In this document: positions 19,697 to 29,732 of the stretch, piece after piece
Numbering within the stretch: the first letter of the stretch is position 1
Layout: every line of letters begins with the position of its first letter
DNA from: an uncultured Synechococcaceae cyanobacterium
Lineage (GTDB): Bacteria; Cyanobacteriota; Cyanobacteriia; PCC-6307; Cyanobiaceae
Length of the DNA stretch: 47,639 bases
Assembly: GCA_902537275.1 (NCBI GenBank)
Contig: CACBAW010000004.1
Coordinates: forward strand, 1 to 47,639
Reading direction: 5' to 3'
Notes under the pieces: generated by a model
Told to the model about the DNA's origin: nothing
The model's database searches: none
Seen by the model: the letters and a program-made list of their open reading frames with translations, nothing else
Made by a program: the position numbers and the translations under genes

Positions 19697-21353
19697 TAAA
19701 TCTTTTTTGAATTTTTTGATCTAACTGTTGTCTAGTATGGCACTCCCAATTTTTATCTCTATCAGGGAAATCATCTCTATAATGACCTCCTCTACTCTCC
19801 TTTCTAAATAGACAAGCTTTTAATAAAGTTATAGTGGTTATTTGTCTATTCTTTAAATCAAGTAAAAGATTTAATGCTCTTCTATTACGTTCACTAAGTT
19901 TTATTTTTTGATCAAATTTTATTTTTTCGAGACTATTTAGTAAATCATTTTTATTTAATTTATCAATATCATTTTGAATATAATTTAAAAACTTACTCAT
20001 ATTTACCTTATTTCGAGATACACCTAAATTTAACCAACATAGTTTTCTTAGTTCATCAATTTTTTCAGCAATTATAGAAATTTGATCTTCTTTAGGATCT
20101 TCAATATCAAACTCTTGAAATGATCTATCAAATTTTTCAACTTTAGGAGGGTCATTCAAAAGAATTGAAGACATTTTTCTTGCGAAAACAAGACACTCCA
20201 TCAGCGAATTACTTGCTAGTCTATTTGCACCATGCACACCTGTAGAAGCAACTTCTCCAACGGCATATAATCCTTTTCTTGTTGAAGATGCATTTAGATC
20301 AGTTTTAACCCCTCCCATCCAATAATGAGCTGCAGGAGCTACAGGAATAACCTCATTTAAAGGGTTAACGCCATAATCCTGACATCGACTTAAGATCGTA
20401 GGGAAGCGCTCTACAATTTTTTCTGGGTCAATATACCGAAGATCTAAACCAACATGATCTACATTATTATCATGCATATTTTTCATAATTGCTCTACTTA
20501 CCTGATCTCTCGTAGCTAGATCACGATTTTCAAGATTTTTAACTGGACTTTCACCATTTTTATCAACTAAAATCGCTCCTTCCCCTCTAAGGGCCTCAGA
20601 TATTAAGAAGCAAGGTGCACCATAAAATTTTAAAGCTGTTGGATGAAATTGCACGAACTCTAAATCTTCGATAGCAGCTCCTGCTTTCCATGCAAGAGCA
20701 ATACCTTCACCAGAGGATTGAGCAGGATTTGTTGTATTTGTAAATAAGTGCCCACCTCCGCCTGTAGCCAAAACAACAGCTCTAGATTTAATCCAATATA
20801 AATTTGCTCCATCAAGAACCTGAACTCCTCTACATTCTTTATTTTCAATGAGAAGTTCAGTTACTCTTACGCCCCTGCAGTGAAGAATATTTTTTTGATT
20901 CTCAATATGATCTTCTAGAACTTCAACTAATGCTCGTCCAGTACGATCTTTAACATGTAAGACTCTTCTTCGTGAATGGGCTGCTTCCAAGGTAGTAGCT
21001 AGTTGATCAGAACTTTGATCAAAAATCATCCCTAAATTCTGCAACCTTTCTACACAACCTGGAGCTTCTTTAACTAGCATTTCTACAGCTTGAAAATCAC
21101 ACAGTCCATCACCTGCTTTTAGAGTATCCTCAGCATGAAGATCAAATGAATCATCTTGTCTAACAACAGATGCAATTCCGCCTTGAGCCCATCTACTGGA
21201 AGATACCTTACTAGTATTTCTATTTAAAAGAAGCACTTTTAAATTTGAAGGTAATTCAATACAAGTCATGAGGCCAGCTGCTCCAGCGCCTATTACGATT
21301 ACATCCCAATTATTTTTTGGTATCGCTTCTTGCGAAAATGGAGGCCTTAACAT
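19686..21353 (-). CDS. nadB: L-aspartate oxidase
   Basis: DVIVIGAGAAGLMTCIEL, SSRWAQGGIASV, QFHPTAL, GVHGANRLASNSLMECLVFA. Confidence 0.92.
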   Translation of the reverse strand: MLRPPFSQEAIPKNNWDVIVIGAGAAGLMTCIELPSNLKVLLLNRNTSKVSSSRWAQGGIASVVRQDDSFDLHAEDTLKAGDGLCDFQAVEMLVKEAPGCVERLQNLGMIFDQSSDQLATTLEAAHSRRRVLHVKDRTGRALVEVLEDHIENQKNILHCRGVRVTELLIENKECRGVQVLDGANLYWIKSRAVVLATGGGGHLFTNTTNPAQSSGEGIALAWKAGAAIEDLEFVQFHPTALKFYGAPCFLISEALRGEGAILVDKNGESPVKNLENRDLATRDQVSRAIMKNMHDNNVDHVGLDLRYIDPEKIVERFPTILSRCQDYGVNPLNEVIPVAPAAHYWMGGVKTDLNASSTRKGLYAVGEVASTGVHGANRLASNSLMECLVFARKMSSILLNDPPKVEKFDRSFQEFDIEDPKEDQISIIAEKIDELRKLCWLNLGVSRNKVNMSKFLNYIQNDIDKLNKNDLLNSLEKIKFDQKIKLSERNRRALNLLLDLKNRQITTITLLKACLFRKESRGGHYRDDFPDRDKNWECHTRQQLDQKIQKRFIKN

Positions 21354-22120
21354 TAAACCAATCCACTAAAAGTTGGTTGCAGAATTGCTAAAACAATAAA
21401 GATACCATCAACAATTAATGTTGTTTGAATTACGTAACCAGAAACTAAGAGTGCTTTACCACCATTGGTATTAATTGTGCCAGAATCTAAAATTTCTTTT
21501 GAAATAAACCAAAGTATAAGGGCAACAAAAACGATAATAGATAATGATTTTATTTGAATAAGACTCTCTGAAGTTTTTTGAAGAATCATCGGTGCATTTT
21601 CAGAATCTGCTGTAATTACCTGCCTCCATTGATCCATGATTCCGATTAAAAATATTGTAATATCGGTAATTGCGGTTCCAAATAAAGAGGAGATATAAAA
21701 ACTTGAGCCTATTTTCCAATTAGTACCAAATCCAATTAAAGCTAATGGGAGAACTACAGCTTCAACAGGTATGTGTAGGATAGGGAATGGGCTTAACCAT
21801 CCCCAGAACAAACATCCACCCAGCCAACTACCTGATATACCAAGTAATAATGAACTGACAATAAACCACTTATTTGATGCTTTCTGATTCAAAACAATTG
21901 CCACTAAGACAATAACAAAAGTAAAACAAAGAGCACTTATTGGTTCTAATCTAACCCAAGGGGCTTGAACAAAAATAGGTAAAATTACAAAAAAAGAAGA
22001 CCACAATCTTAAAGATATAGGATTTGATAAAAAACTATTTTCGTATGAATCAACTATCTTTTGAGACTCATAGTTGAATTTATCTTTTACTTCTGAATTT
22101 TTTGTAATTAATTCTTTCAA
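21353..22120 (-). CDS. Multi-TM conserved cyanobacterial protein (DUF3120-like)
   Basis: 255 aa, several TM helices, APWVRLEPISALCFTF, GGCLFWGWLSPFPILHIPVEA; 1-bp overlap with nadB. Family name from memory. Confidence 0.6.
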   Translation of the reverse strand: MKELITKNSEVKDKFNYESQKIVDSYENSFLSNPISLRLWSSFFVILPIFVQAPWVRLEPISALCFTFVIVLVAIVLNQKASNKWFIVSSLLLGISGSWLGGCLFWGWLSPFPILHIPVEAVVLPLALIGFGTNWKIGSSFYISSLFGTAITDITIFLIGIMDQWRQVITADSENAPMILQKTSESLIQIKSLSIIVFVALILWFISKEILDSGTINTNGGKALLVSGYVIQTTLIVDGIFIVLAILQPTFSGLV

Positions 22121-22298
22121 TGAAAAAGGTTATTTTAATTAATCTAAATCGTGTTTTTAAAAACTGCGAATGCCATATTTTAATAAATAAAAGGCCCATA
22201 ATTTCAAAACTATATTTAGTTTTTTAAAAGTATTTAATACACTTTGAGTCATATATAAGTTTAGAATAAATATAAATAAGAGTATTTGGACTTAAATT

Positions 22299-23678
22299 GT
22301 GTGGCAAGAAATTAATTACACGGAAGATACCAATGATCTTTTAGTTCCTAATATTACTTATAAAATAAACCCTGCAGAAATTGAAAGTATTGAAGCTAAT
22401 TCTATTGCTGAAGAAATAGGATTTGAATCAGGTGACTCAATTATTAGTATTAATGGGAAAAAACCAAGAGATTTAATTGATTATCAGATTCTGATTAGTG
22501 AAGAAATTTTAGACATATCAGTTTTAGATAAAAATCATGAGATTCACAATATAAATATTGAAAAAGATCAAGACGTTAATTTAGGTATTAATTTTAAAGA
22601 TGCATTATTTGATTCAATCAAGCAATGCAATAATAGATGTCCATTTTGTTTTATTGATCAACAGCCAAGTGGTAAAAGAAAAAGCCTATATATAAAAGAT
22701 GATGATTATAGATTAAGTTTCCTATATGGCTCTTATTTAACTCTTACAAATTTAAAAAAAGAAGACTGGGAAAGAATTGCTATCCAAAAACTATCCCCAC
22801 TTTTTATTTCAGTTCATGCTACTGATCCCTCCACAAGAGAAAAATTATTAAAAAATAAAAAAGCAGGAGTGATACTTGATCAAATTTCATGGTTTGAAAA
22901 AAACTCTATTCAAATGCATGCTCAAATTGTTGTTTGTCCAGATATAAATGATGGGGATATTCTTGAGAAATCAATTTTGGAACTTGCTGAATTCTATAAA
23001 AAAACCTCTCAAACAGTACTTTCAGTCGCAATAGTTCCTGTAGGACTTACAAAATTTAGACCTGAAAATGATGGATTGAAATTAATCAGCCCAGAATACG
23101 CAAAAAAAACTATTAAACAAGTAGAGAGAATTCAAGCCTCTCTACAAAATACTCTTGGGACTCGTTTTTGTTGGCTAGCAGACGAATGGTATTTAATTGC
23201 TGGTACAACTTTACCTAGTTACAAAACCTACGAAAATATGCCACAAGAATCTAATGGAGTTGGGACTATTAGAAACTTTCTAGAAGCATTAAGAGAAAAG
23301 ACTCAAAACCTACCCAAAAAAGTAAAAAAGCAAAAAAAAGTTAGTTGGATTGTTGGTAAATTAGTTTATGAAGCCCTAATTCCTACAGTTGAGAAATTAA
23401 ACTTAATTAATGGATTAACAATTAATTTATATGGTTTGCCAAGTATTTACTGGGGTCAAGATCAAGTTGTTACAGGACTTCTTACTGGAGAAGATCTAAT
23501 TTACGGGCTGAAAAATAAGGATTTAGGAGAAGCTGTTTACATACCATCAATTATGTTAAAAATTAATACTGATTTATTTTTAGATGATAAAAAGATTGAA
23601 GAAGTTGAGAATCAAATAAATACTAAAATTCACGTTCTTGATGATTCAAATGATATTATTAATACTTTGATTGGTTAA
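22299..23678 (+). CDS. DUF512-type radical SAM protein with N-terminal PDZ-like domain
   Basis: PDZ-like AEIESIEANSIAEEIGFESGDSIISINGKKPRDLIDYQ, then CNNRCPFCFIDQQPSGKRKSLYIKDDDYRLSFLYGSYLTLTN. GTG start. Confidence 0.88.
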   Translation: MWQEINYTEDTNDLLVPNITYKINPAEIESIEANSIAEEIGFESGDSIISINGKKPRDLIDYQILISEEILDISVLDKNHEIHNINIEKDQDVNLGINFKDALFDSIKQCNNRCPFCFIDQQPSGKRKSLYIKDDDYRLSFLYGSYLTLTNLKKEDWERIAIQKLSPLFISVHATDPSTREKLLKNKKAGVILDQISWFEKNSIQMHAQIVVCPDINDGDILEKSILELAEFYKKTSQTVLSVAIVPVGLTKFRPENDGLKLISPEYAKKTIKQVERIQASLQNTLGTRFCWLADEWYLIAGTTLPSYKTYENMPQESNGVGTIRNFLEALREKTQNLPKKVKKQKKVSWIVGKLVYEALIPTVEKLNLINGLTINLYGLPSIYWGQDQVVTGLLTGEDLIYGLKNKDLGEAVYIPSIMLKINTDLFLDDKKIEEVENQINTKIHVLDDSNDIINTLIG

Positions 23679-23702
23679 TCGAATATTTCGAAACTATAAA
23701 AA

Positions 23703-25136
23703 ATGCTTAGAAGAGTAATAAATCCTTTCTTATTATTGCCGCTTACTTTAAGTATGAATACCCTTAATGTTCTATCCAGCGAAACAAAAAATTACATAGA
23801 TAATGTTTTAGAAGAAAAATCAAATATTACTTTTGTTGATTATCAAGAAATAGAAAAACTAATATTAAATAATCAAGAATTAAAATCATTACTAAACCTA
23901 GTAGCCTCTGCAAGCTTTAATCTTTCCAGTCAAATTGCCAAAAGATACCCATCCTTAGATTTTCAAGCCAATGGGTTACCAAAATATGTCGCAGGTAAAA
24001 AGTACACTAGCAATTCGCCCACTTTAAAAACATCACAATTTACGGCTAATCCCTCCCTGAATATTAAATGGGATGTAATTGCCCCGCTTAGAGGATCTGA
24101 AATTAAAATTGCCAAAACAAATTACAAAATTGCAGAAAATAATTATGAGATTAAGAAAAAAGATTTAATTCAAGAAGCAAGAATCAGGTATCACAAATAC
24201 AAAAAGTCATTTCAAGATATTCAAAATAAAAAATTCACACTTGATTTATCAATTACGAGTTTAGAAAATGCTAAAGCGAAGCTAGATGCTGGAATTGGTA
24301 CGAAATTTGAAGTTCTTGAAGCAGAAGCTCAATTATCTAGAGATCAACAATCACTTAATGAAAAGAAAATAGAACATGAAATTAATAAAATTTCTCTTAA
24401 AGAGATTCTTAATGTTAAGGGAGATTTCGAAACTAATAAAGAGCAAAATCTTATAGGGTTTTGGAATCATAAATTGAATAAGAATATTAATGAAGGTTTG
24501 GATAAAAATCTTTCCCTAAAAAACCTTATTCTTCAAAAATCAATCAAAAATAGCCAGGCAGAGAGCTTTTTAGCTCAAAATAAGCCAAATATCTATATCA
24601 GTAATTCATTATCCAGTACATTTTCAAAGGGTGACTCTCTAGCAACTAATATCGACTCTGAAAAATCTGGATCTAATTATACAAATACCATAAGTCTAAA
24701 TTTTGCATGGAATATTTTTGATGGCGGACAAAATAAAAACTCTTACAAATCAAAAATAGCAGATGCAGAATCTGAAAAATATGCTTATGAAAATCTAAAA
24801 AATGTTTTAACCACAAGTATTAGTAAAGCCTACTTAAATCTTAAATTAAATGAAGAAAAAATAATTTCTTCTCTTAAAGAAATTGAATCTAGCAAAGAGT
24901 CCGTAAGGCTTTCTAGACTTAGATATGATGTCGGAATATCAACTCTAAAAGATGTTCTTGTTAGGCAAAGTGAATTAAGTAATGCGAAATCAAAAAATAT
25001 TAATGCAATATATAATTACAATTTGAATATTGATGAATTAGAAAGATTAACTTTTCTTGATATAAGTAAAAATTGTTTAGGTAGTATTAATACTAAAATT
25101 CAAGATACAGGATCTATTTGCAATATACAAAGATGA
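23703..25136 (+). CDS. TolC-like outer membrane efflux protein
   Basis: Signal-like N-terminus; repeated OEP coiled-coil pattern (GIGTKFEVLEAEAQLSRDQQSL; VGISTLKDVLVRQSELSNAK). Confidence 0.85.
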   Translation: MLRRVINPFLLLPLTLSMNTLNVLSSETKNYIDNVLEEKSNITFVDYQEIEKLILNNQELKSLLNLVASASFNLSSQIAKRYPSLDFQANGLPKYVAGKKYTSNSPTLKTSQFTANPSLNIKWDVIAPLRGSEIKIAKTNYKIAENNYEIKKKDLIQEARIRYHKYKKSFQDIQNKKFTLDLSITSLENAKAKLDAGIGTKFEVLEAEAQLSRDQQSLNEKKIEHEINKISLKEILNVKGDFETNKEQNLIGFWNHKLNKNINEGLDKNLSLKNLILQKSIKNSQAESFLAQNKPNIYISNSLSSTFSKGDSLATNIDSEKSGSNYTNTISLNFAWNIFDGGQNKNSYKSKIADAESEKYAYENLKNVLTTSISKAYLNLKLNEEKIISSLKEIESSKESVRLSRLRYDVGISTLKDVLVRQSELSNAKSKNINAIYNYNLNIDELERLTFLDISKNCLGSINTKIQDTGSICNIQR

Positions 25137-25933
25137 ATCAACCAAATTTAACTAATAAGCAACTAAGTGAATTAGATTCTTTATTTGAATTAGTAAGTCA
25201 ACGTCAAAAAAAAGATTTTGGAAATATTAACGCTAGTAATAAAGCAGATGGATCATTATTAACAAGTTGTGATTTATGGAGTGACAAAACAATTGTAAAT
25301 GGCTTAGCTTCAATAGCTCCAGGTGAGGGCGTCCTTAGTGAAGAAGGGCAAAAGTTAATCCCAAACTCAAAAGCCTATTGGGTGGTCGATCCACTTGATG
25401 GGACTACAAATTTTGCTGCAGGTATTCCTTACTGGTCTATATCAGTGGCAAGGTTCGTTGATGGTAAACCTCAATCCTCTTTCTTAGTAATTCCTACATT
25501 GAAAAAAAAATTTGTATCCATTAAAGGTAAAGGGGTTTGGTTAAATAACCAGAAAATAGATCCTAGCCAAAATAATCATCAAAGTGAATGCGTTTCTTTG
25601 TGTAGTAGATCAATAAAAATTTTACAAAAAAAACCAAACTCAGTATTTCCTGGCAAAATCAGACTCTTAGGTGTATCGAGTTTAAATCTCACGAGTGTAG
25701 CGATGGGACAAACTTTCGGAGCAATAGAATCAACCCCAAAGATATGGGACATTGCAGCAGCCTGGCTGCTACTAGAAGAACTCAATTGTTCTATAGAATG
25801 GTTAGAAACAGATCCTTTAAACTTAATATCAGGAGAAGACTTGAGCAATGTTAATTTTCCATTAATTGCTTGTAGATCTATAGAAAAAGTTGAAATTTTA
25901 AAGCCATGGGGCAACTTATTACTGGAAAAATAG
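25133..25933 (+). CDS. Inositol monophosphatase family protein
   Basis: SEEGQ, WVVDPLDGTTNFAAGIPYW, IWDIAAAWLLLEE. Start placed at ATG 25133, giving a 4-bp overlap with the TolC gene. Confidence 0.85.
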   Translation: MNQPNLTNKQLSELDSLFELVSQRQKKDFGNINASNKADGSLLTSCDLWSDKTIVNGLASIAPGEGVLSEEGQKLIPNSKAYWVVDPLDGTTNFAAGIPYWSISVARFVDGKPQSSFLVIPTLKKKFVSIKGKGVWLNNQKIDPSQNNHQSECVSLCSRSIKILQKKPNSVFPGKIRLLGVSSLNLTSVAMGQTFGAIESTPKIWDIAAAWLLLEELNCSIEWLETDPLNLISGEDLSNVNFPLIACRSIEKVEILKPWGNLLLEK

Positions 25934-26024
25934 TTGCATGATAAATCAATAATTGCTTGAAAAATTTCTTAATCCGATACAATAAAAAATAAATAATTCA
26001 ATAAAATATTTGAAGAAAATTAAT

Positions 26025-26939
26025 ATGCAGCGAAGTTCAACATGGATACTGAAAAGTTTATGGGGAGCTTGTGAGCGATGGAGCAAATCTGATTGTGTTG
26101 ATTTAAGCGCTGCATTTGCATACTATACACTTCAATCATTTTTTCCTATTCTTCTAATTTCTCTTTCTATAGCTTCATGGTTCCTTGGTAAACAAGAAGG
26201 ATTAGATCAACAAATCATTGCTATTGCTGCTCAGCTTTTACCTCCTTCAGTAGTTGAGTTAGTAGAAACAACATTATTTAATTTGATAGATCAAGGTTTT
26301 GGGGCAGGTATTCTAGGGGCTATGTTTTTGCTTTTTACAGCAGGAAATGCATATCTATCTCTTCAAAGAGGTTCGGATAGGCTTTGGGAAGACGAAATTC
26401 CTTCTAAAAAAGTAAATGCTGCTTGGAGAGTGCAAGCTTCGAGGTTTCTCAGAAATAGAGTTGAAGCCTTTTTAATAGTATTCTTTATTGGTTTTTTAAT
26501 GGTACTAGATCAGATTAGTGCAAATCTTAGGATGATCCCAAATAACGTTTTAGAAAATATTTCAAAATCTAATAATCTTATTTCTGATTTATTGTTAAAA
26601 TTACCGCTATTACAAGTAGGTCAGTTTGCAATACCACTAATCGGATTTTCTTTAATGGCTCTTTTATTACAAGCCCTCTTGCCCAGTCGAAAAGTTCCTT
26701 TAAAACCACTTTTACCTGGATCTTTTCTTATTGGAATTGGCCTAACCACTTTGAACCTAGCAGTAAGTAAAAGTATTCTTTCTCTTGGGGTAAGATTTCA
26801 AGCATATGGTTTTATTGGAGGTTTTCTTGTACTTACCTTATGGGTATGGCTATTAGGAGTAATTTTATATTTTGGACAGTGTTGGAGCGTAGTTATTGCT
26901 AGTATGACTTTATTAAATAAAAAAAGAAATTATAAATAA
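26025..26939 (+). CDS. YihY/BrkB family inner membrane protein
   Basis: LSAAFAYYTLQSFFPILLISLSIA...WRVQASRFLRNRVEAFLIVFFIGFL...GFIGGFLVLTLWVWLLGVILYFG. ATG 25025+1000 in frame at 26025, preferred over the upstream non-ATG start. Confidence 0.88.
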   Translation: MQRSSTWILKSLWGACERWSKSDCVDLSAAFAYYTLQSFFPILLISLSIASWFLGKQEGLDQQIIAIAAQLLPPSVVELVETTLFNLIDQGFGAGILGAMFLLFTAGNAYLSLQRGSDRLWEDEIPSKKVNAAWRVQASRFLRNRVEAFLIVFFIGFLMVLDQISANLRMIPNNVLENISKSNNLISDLLLKLPLLQVGQFAIPLIGFSLMALLLQALLPSRKVPLKPLLPGSFLIGIGLTTLNLAVSKSILSLGVRFQAYGFIGGFLVLTLWVWLLGVILYFGQCWSVVIASMTLLNKKRNYK

Positions 26940-26947
26940 TAATTAAG

Positions 26948-27289
26948 ATGAATTATTTTCTCAAAGCTAATAAAAATCTTCTTACTTACTCATTAATCAT
27001 ACTTGTAGTTGTTCCAATTTTTGGAATAAATTTTTTTATAAGCTTTATCGGTAATATCCTACTCCTATTATTTTTAATTACTCTACTATTAGTAATTTTA
27101 ATATTTATGGGTTTTAACTCTTACAAATCAAAAATCAATACATGTAATAGTTGCGGTGCAATATCCTTAGGCTTAAGTGAAAACTGCATGAACTGTGGGG
27201 CAAATCTAGAAAATATTAGTAATAAGAATCAATTTGATAAAAAGCCTAGTGAAAGTACCATTGAAGTGAATGCAGAAGAAGTAAAGTAA
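26948..27289 (+). CDS. Membrane protein with C-terminal zinc-ribbon
   Basis: Hydrophobic N-terminal half, then CNSCGAISLGLSENCMNCGANL (CxxC...CxxC). Confidence 0.7.
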   Translation: MNYFLKANKNLLTYSLIILVVVPIFGINFFISFIGNILLLLFLITLLLVILIFMGFNSYKSKINTCNSCGAISLGLSENCMNCGANLENISNKNQFDKKPSESTIEVNAEEVK

Positions 27290-27292
27290 ATA

Positions 27293-27439
27293 CTAACCTA
27301 TTCCAATTTGTCGAAGAATACTTTGTCCAGTAATTAATTCAGTACCAAGTCCAATCAAGATGCCCATCATTGCCATACGGCCATTCCAAGTTTCTGCAAA
27401 ATTTACGAAGCCAAATCTTGGTTGATTGTCATTATTCAT
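27293..27439 (-). CDS. High-light-inducible protein (HLIP, single-helix Chl-binding-like)
   Basis: Hand translation MNNDNQPRFGFVNFAETWNGRMAMMGILIGLGTELITGQSILRQIGIG: the AExWNGRxAMxG motif is diagnostic. Absent from the ORF track (48 aa). Confidence 0.92.
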   Translation of the reverse strand: MNNDNQPRFGFVNFAETWNGRMAMMGILIGLGTELITGQSILRQIGIG

Positions 27440-27508
27440 AATTAACTGGATTGTCTATCAAATTATTTTAACGTTTTAAGGAAGACTTTATGATAAATAA
27501 TAAATTAT

Positions 27509-27892
27509 TTATTTAACATGTCTTACACCATCAACAGGTCGATACTCATCTCCAGTTAACTCCTCAAATACAATGGCTGGCAATCCTGTATCAAACATTG
27601 TTTGCAATGCTTCTTTTAACATAGGATTCCAACCTCCAGTACTAACTTTTCCATGTCTAACAGTCCAGTCCCATGTCCCTTGAAGATCTCTGGGAAGTCT
27701 ACCTTCTCTATCTCTTCGAGCGACTAAGTCTAAAGATTCAACTATACCAACAATAACTGGATTTTTACCGTAAGAGGGAGTAAGACTTAGTTCTAGTCTT
27801 ACTGGATCTTCTTTAACTATTTTTAAACGAAACCTTGGTGGCAACTTGAGAGATCTTATTACCGCTGAGACAATTTTTGTTCTTAATTCCAA
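27509..27892 (-). CDS. Conserved hypothetical protein
   Basis: 127 aa coherent ORF in cluster orientation; no family recognised. Confidence 0.65.
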   Translation of the reverse strand: MELRTKIVSAVIRSLKLPPRFRLKIVKEDPVRLELSLTPSYGKNPVIVGIVESLDLVARRDREGRLPRDLQGTWDWTVRHGKVSTGGWNPMLKEALQTMFDTGLPAIVFEELTGDEYRPVDGVRHVK

Positions 27893-27916
27893 TTGTTTTC
27901 CTCAAATATAATTTGA

Positions 27917-28180
27917 TTAATCAGTTGTTGAACCTTTTTCTTCTAATGTAGAGTCATTGTCATTCGAAAATCTAACTGTTAATAACTCCTCTTCTGTTAT
28001 GTTTCCTGATTTATCTAAAAGTTCTGGATGTATTGTGTACTTTTTTTGTTTAAAACTGGAAGTACTATAAGATTTATTTTTATTATCAGGTATACTCCAG
28101 CCATTAGACATTACTTTAAAAGCTTTCCAAACTAAATAAGTTAAGGCTGCAGAATATATGATTGGAAATAAAATTGTCAT
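27917..28180 (-). CDS. Small membrane protein (DUF2973-like)
   Basis: N-terminal TM MTILFPIIYSAALTYLVWKAFKVM with polar C-terminal tail; family assignment tentative. Confidence 0.5.
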   Translation of the reverse strand: MTILFPIIYSAALTYLVWKAFKVMSNGWSIPDNKNKSYSTSSFKQKKYTIHPELLDKSGNITEEELLTVRFSNDNDSTLEEKGSTTD

Positions 28181-28301
28181 CGAACTTATAAATAGTTAAT
28201 TATTTTTTAGTATCATAGCCCGAAAAAAAGAAATTTAGCTACTTTAAGTTATTAAATTATTTTCTAGATTCAATAAATTTAATTAGTAGTTATATTTAGA
28301 T

Positions 28302-28318
28302 TACACTGATTCAGTGTA
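28302..28318. promoter_or_regulatory. 8-1-8 palindrome upstream of htrA, possible operator
   Basis: TACACTGA-T-TCAGTGTA perfect inverted repeat, 33 bp upstream of the TTG start, no T-run following. Confidence 0.35.
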
Positions 28319-28350
28319 TTAAATCTCTAGAAGAACATAAAAAATTAAAA

Positions 28351-29472
28351 TTGAAAAGATACATTCAAAAGCTATTACTAATGGGCTCATTAATTACATT
28401 GGGAATTACATATCCTTCAAAAGTCATATCACAATCATTAAGCAAACCAAAAATTAATGAAGTTAATTTATATTCAAACAAATCTTTCATAACTAAAGCA
28501 GTAGAGAGAACAGGTGCAGCTGTGGTGACAATTGATACTCAAAGATATGTTAAAAAAAGAAAATTTCCTGGAAATTCTCAACTATTTTTGGACCCATATT
28601 TTGAAAGATTTTTTGGATTAAATTTACCTAATGACAATCGACCAAGGATAGAACAAAGCCAAGGTAGTGGATTTATATTTGCAGATGGACTGATAATGAC
28701 CAATGCTCATGTTGTGAATGGATCAGATAAGGTGATTGTTGGTTTAACCAATGGCAAAAAATTGGAAGCAAAACTTATTGGACAAGACTTTTTTACTGAT
28801 TTAGCTGTGCTAAAGATTGAAGGAAAAGGACCTTGGCCAAAAGCAAAATTGGGCAATTCGGCAAAGATTAAAGTTGGTGATTGGGCGATAGCAGTTGGAA
28901 ATCCATTCGGACTGAAAAACACAGTTACCCTTGGTATCATTAGTAATCTCAATAGAAACGTCACTCAATTAGGAATATATGATAAAAAACTTGACTTGAT
29001 ACAAACAGACGCTGCTATTAATCCTGGCAATTCTGGAGGTCCACTATTGAATAGCGAGGGAGAAGTAATTGGTATTAATACTTTGATAAGGTCAGGACCA
29101 GGAGCAGGTTTGAGTTTCGCAATCCCAATTAATAAAGCTAAGGAAATTGCCTATCAACTTATAAAAAATGGAAAAGTAATACATCCTATGATCGGGATTA
29201 GCTTAATAGAAGAAAGTAATTATGAGAGAAAAAATAATGTCGTTAAAGTTGGATATGTAGTACCGAATAGTCCAGCTGAAAAGAGTGGAATAATGATAGA
29301 GGATATTATAATAAAAGTAGGCAATAAAGATATTGAAACAGCATCAGACGTCATAGACCAAATTAGTAAAAATGGTATTAATAAAAAAGTAAATATACTA
29401 TTGAAGCGTAGAAATAAATTTATTCAATTAAAAGTAATACCAACTGATATTTCTAATCTAAAAAATAAATAA
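28351..29472 (+). CDS. HtrA/Deg-type serine protease with PDZ domain
   Basis: TNAHVV (His), TDLAVLKI (Asp), GNSGGPLLN (Ser), PDZ VVPNSPAEKSGIMIEDIIIKVG; TTG start and signal peptide. Confidence 0.92.
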   Translation: MKRYIQKLLLMGSLITLGITYPSKVISQSLSKPKINEVNLYSNKSFITKAVERTGAAVVTIDTQRYVKKRKFPGNSQLFLDPYFERFFGLNLPNDNRPRIEQSQGSGFIFADGLIMTNAHVVNGSDKVIVGLTNGKKLEAKLIGQDFFTDLAVLKIEGKGPWPKAKLGNSAKIKVGDWAIAVGNPFGLKNTVTLGIISNLNRNVTQLGIYDKKLDLIQTDAAINPGNSGGPLLNSEGEVIGINTLIRSGPGAGLSFAIPINKAKEIAYQLIKNGKVIHPMIGISLIEESNYERKNNVVKVGYVVPNSPAEKSGIMIEDIIIKVGNKDIETASDVIDQISKNGINKKVNILLKRRNKFIQLKVIPTDISNLKNK

Positions 29473-29477
29473 AAGAT

Positions 29478-29621
29478 TTAGTTTTCATTCTTTTTAAGTA
29501 TTTCCACACATCTAGAAATACATCCACCATCCCTCATATCACAAGTAGTTATGCATTCAAAATAACTTTCAATAGGATCAGAAATTTGAAACTGTTTTTC
29601 TTGGAATTCATAGTTTTTCAT
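29478..29621 (-). CDS. 47-aa Cys-rich microprotein (twin CX3C)
   Basis: Hand translation MKNYEFQEKQFQISDPIESYFECITTCDMRDGGCISRCVEILKKNEN; intergenic, 5 bp from the htrA stop, convergent. Not in the ORF track. Confidence 0.6.
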   Translation of the reverse strand: MKNYEFQEKQFQISDPIESYFECITTCDMRDGGCISRCVEILKKNEN

Positions 29622-29732
29622 ACTAATTCTTAAAACTTATTTTGTATTTTTAAGATTAATCAAAGACGGTAATCTATGTAAAGATAAATAAGTGATCTTA
29701 CTTAGCCAAATGTAAACTTTATTAAAGAATAA

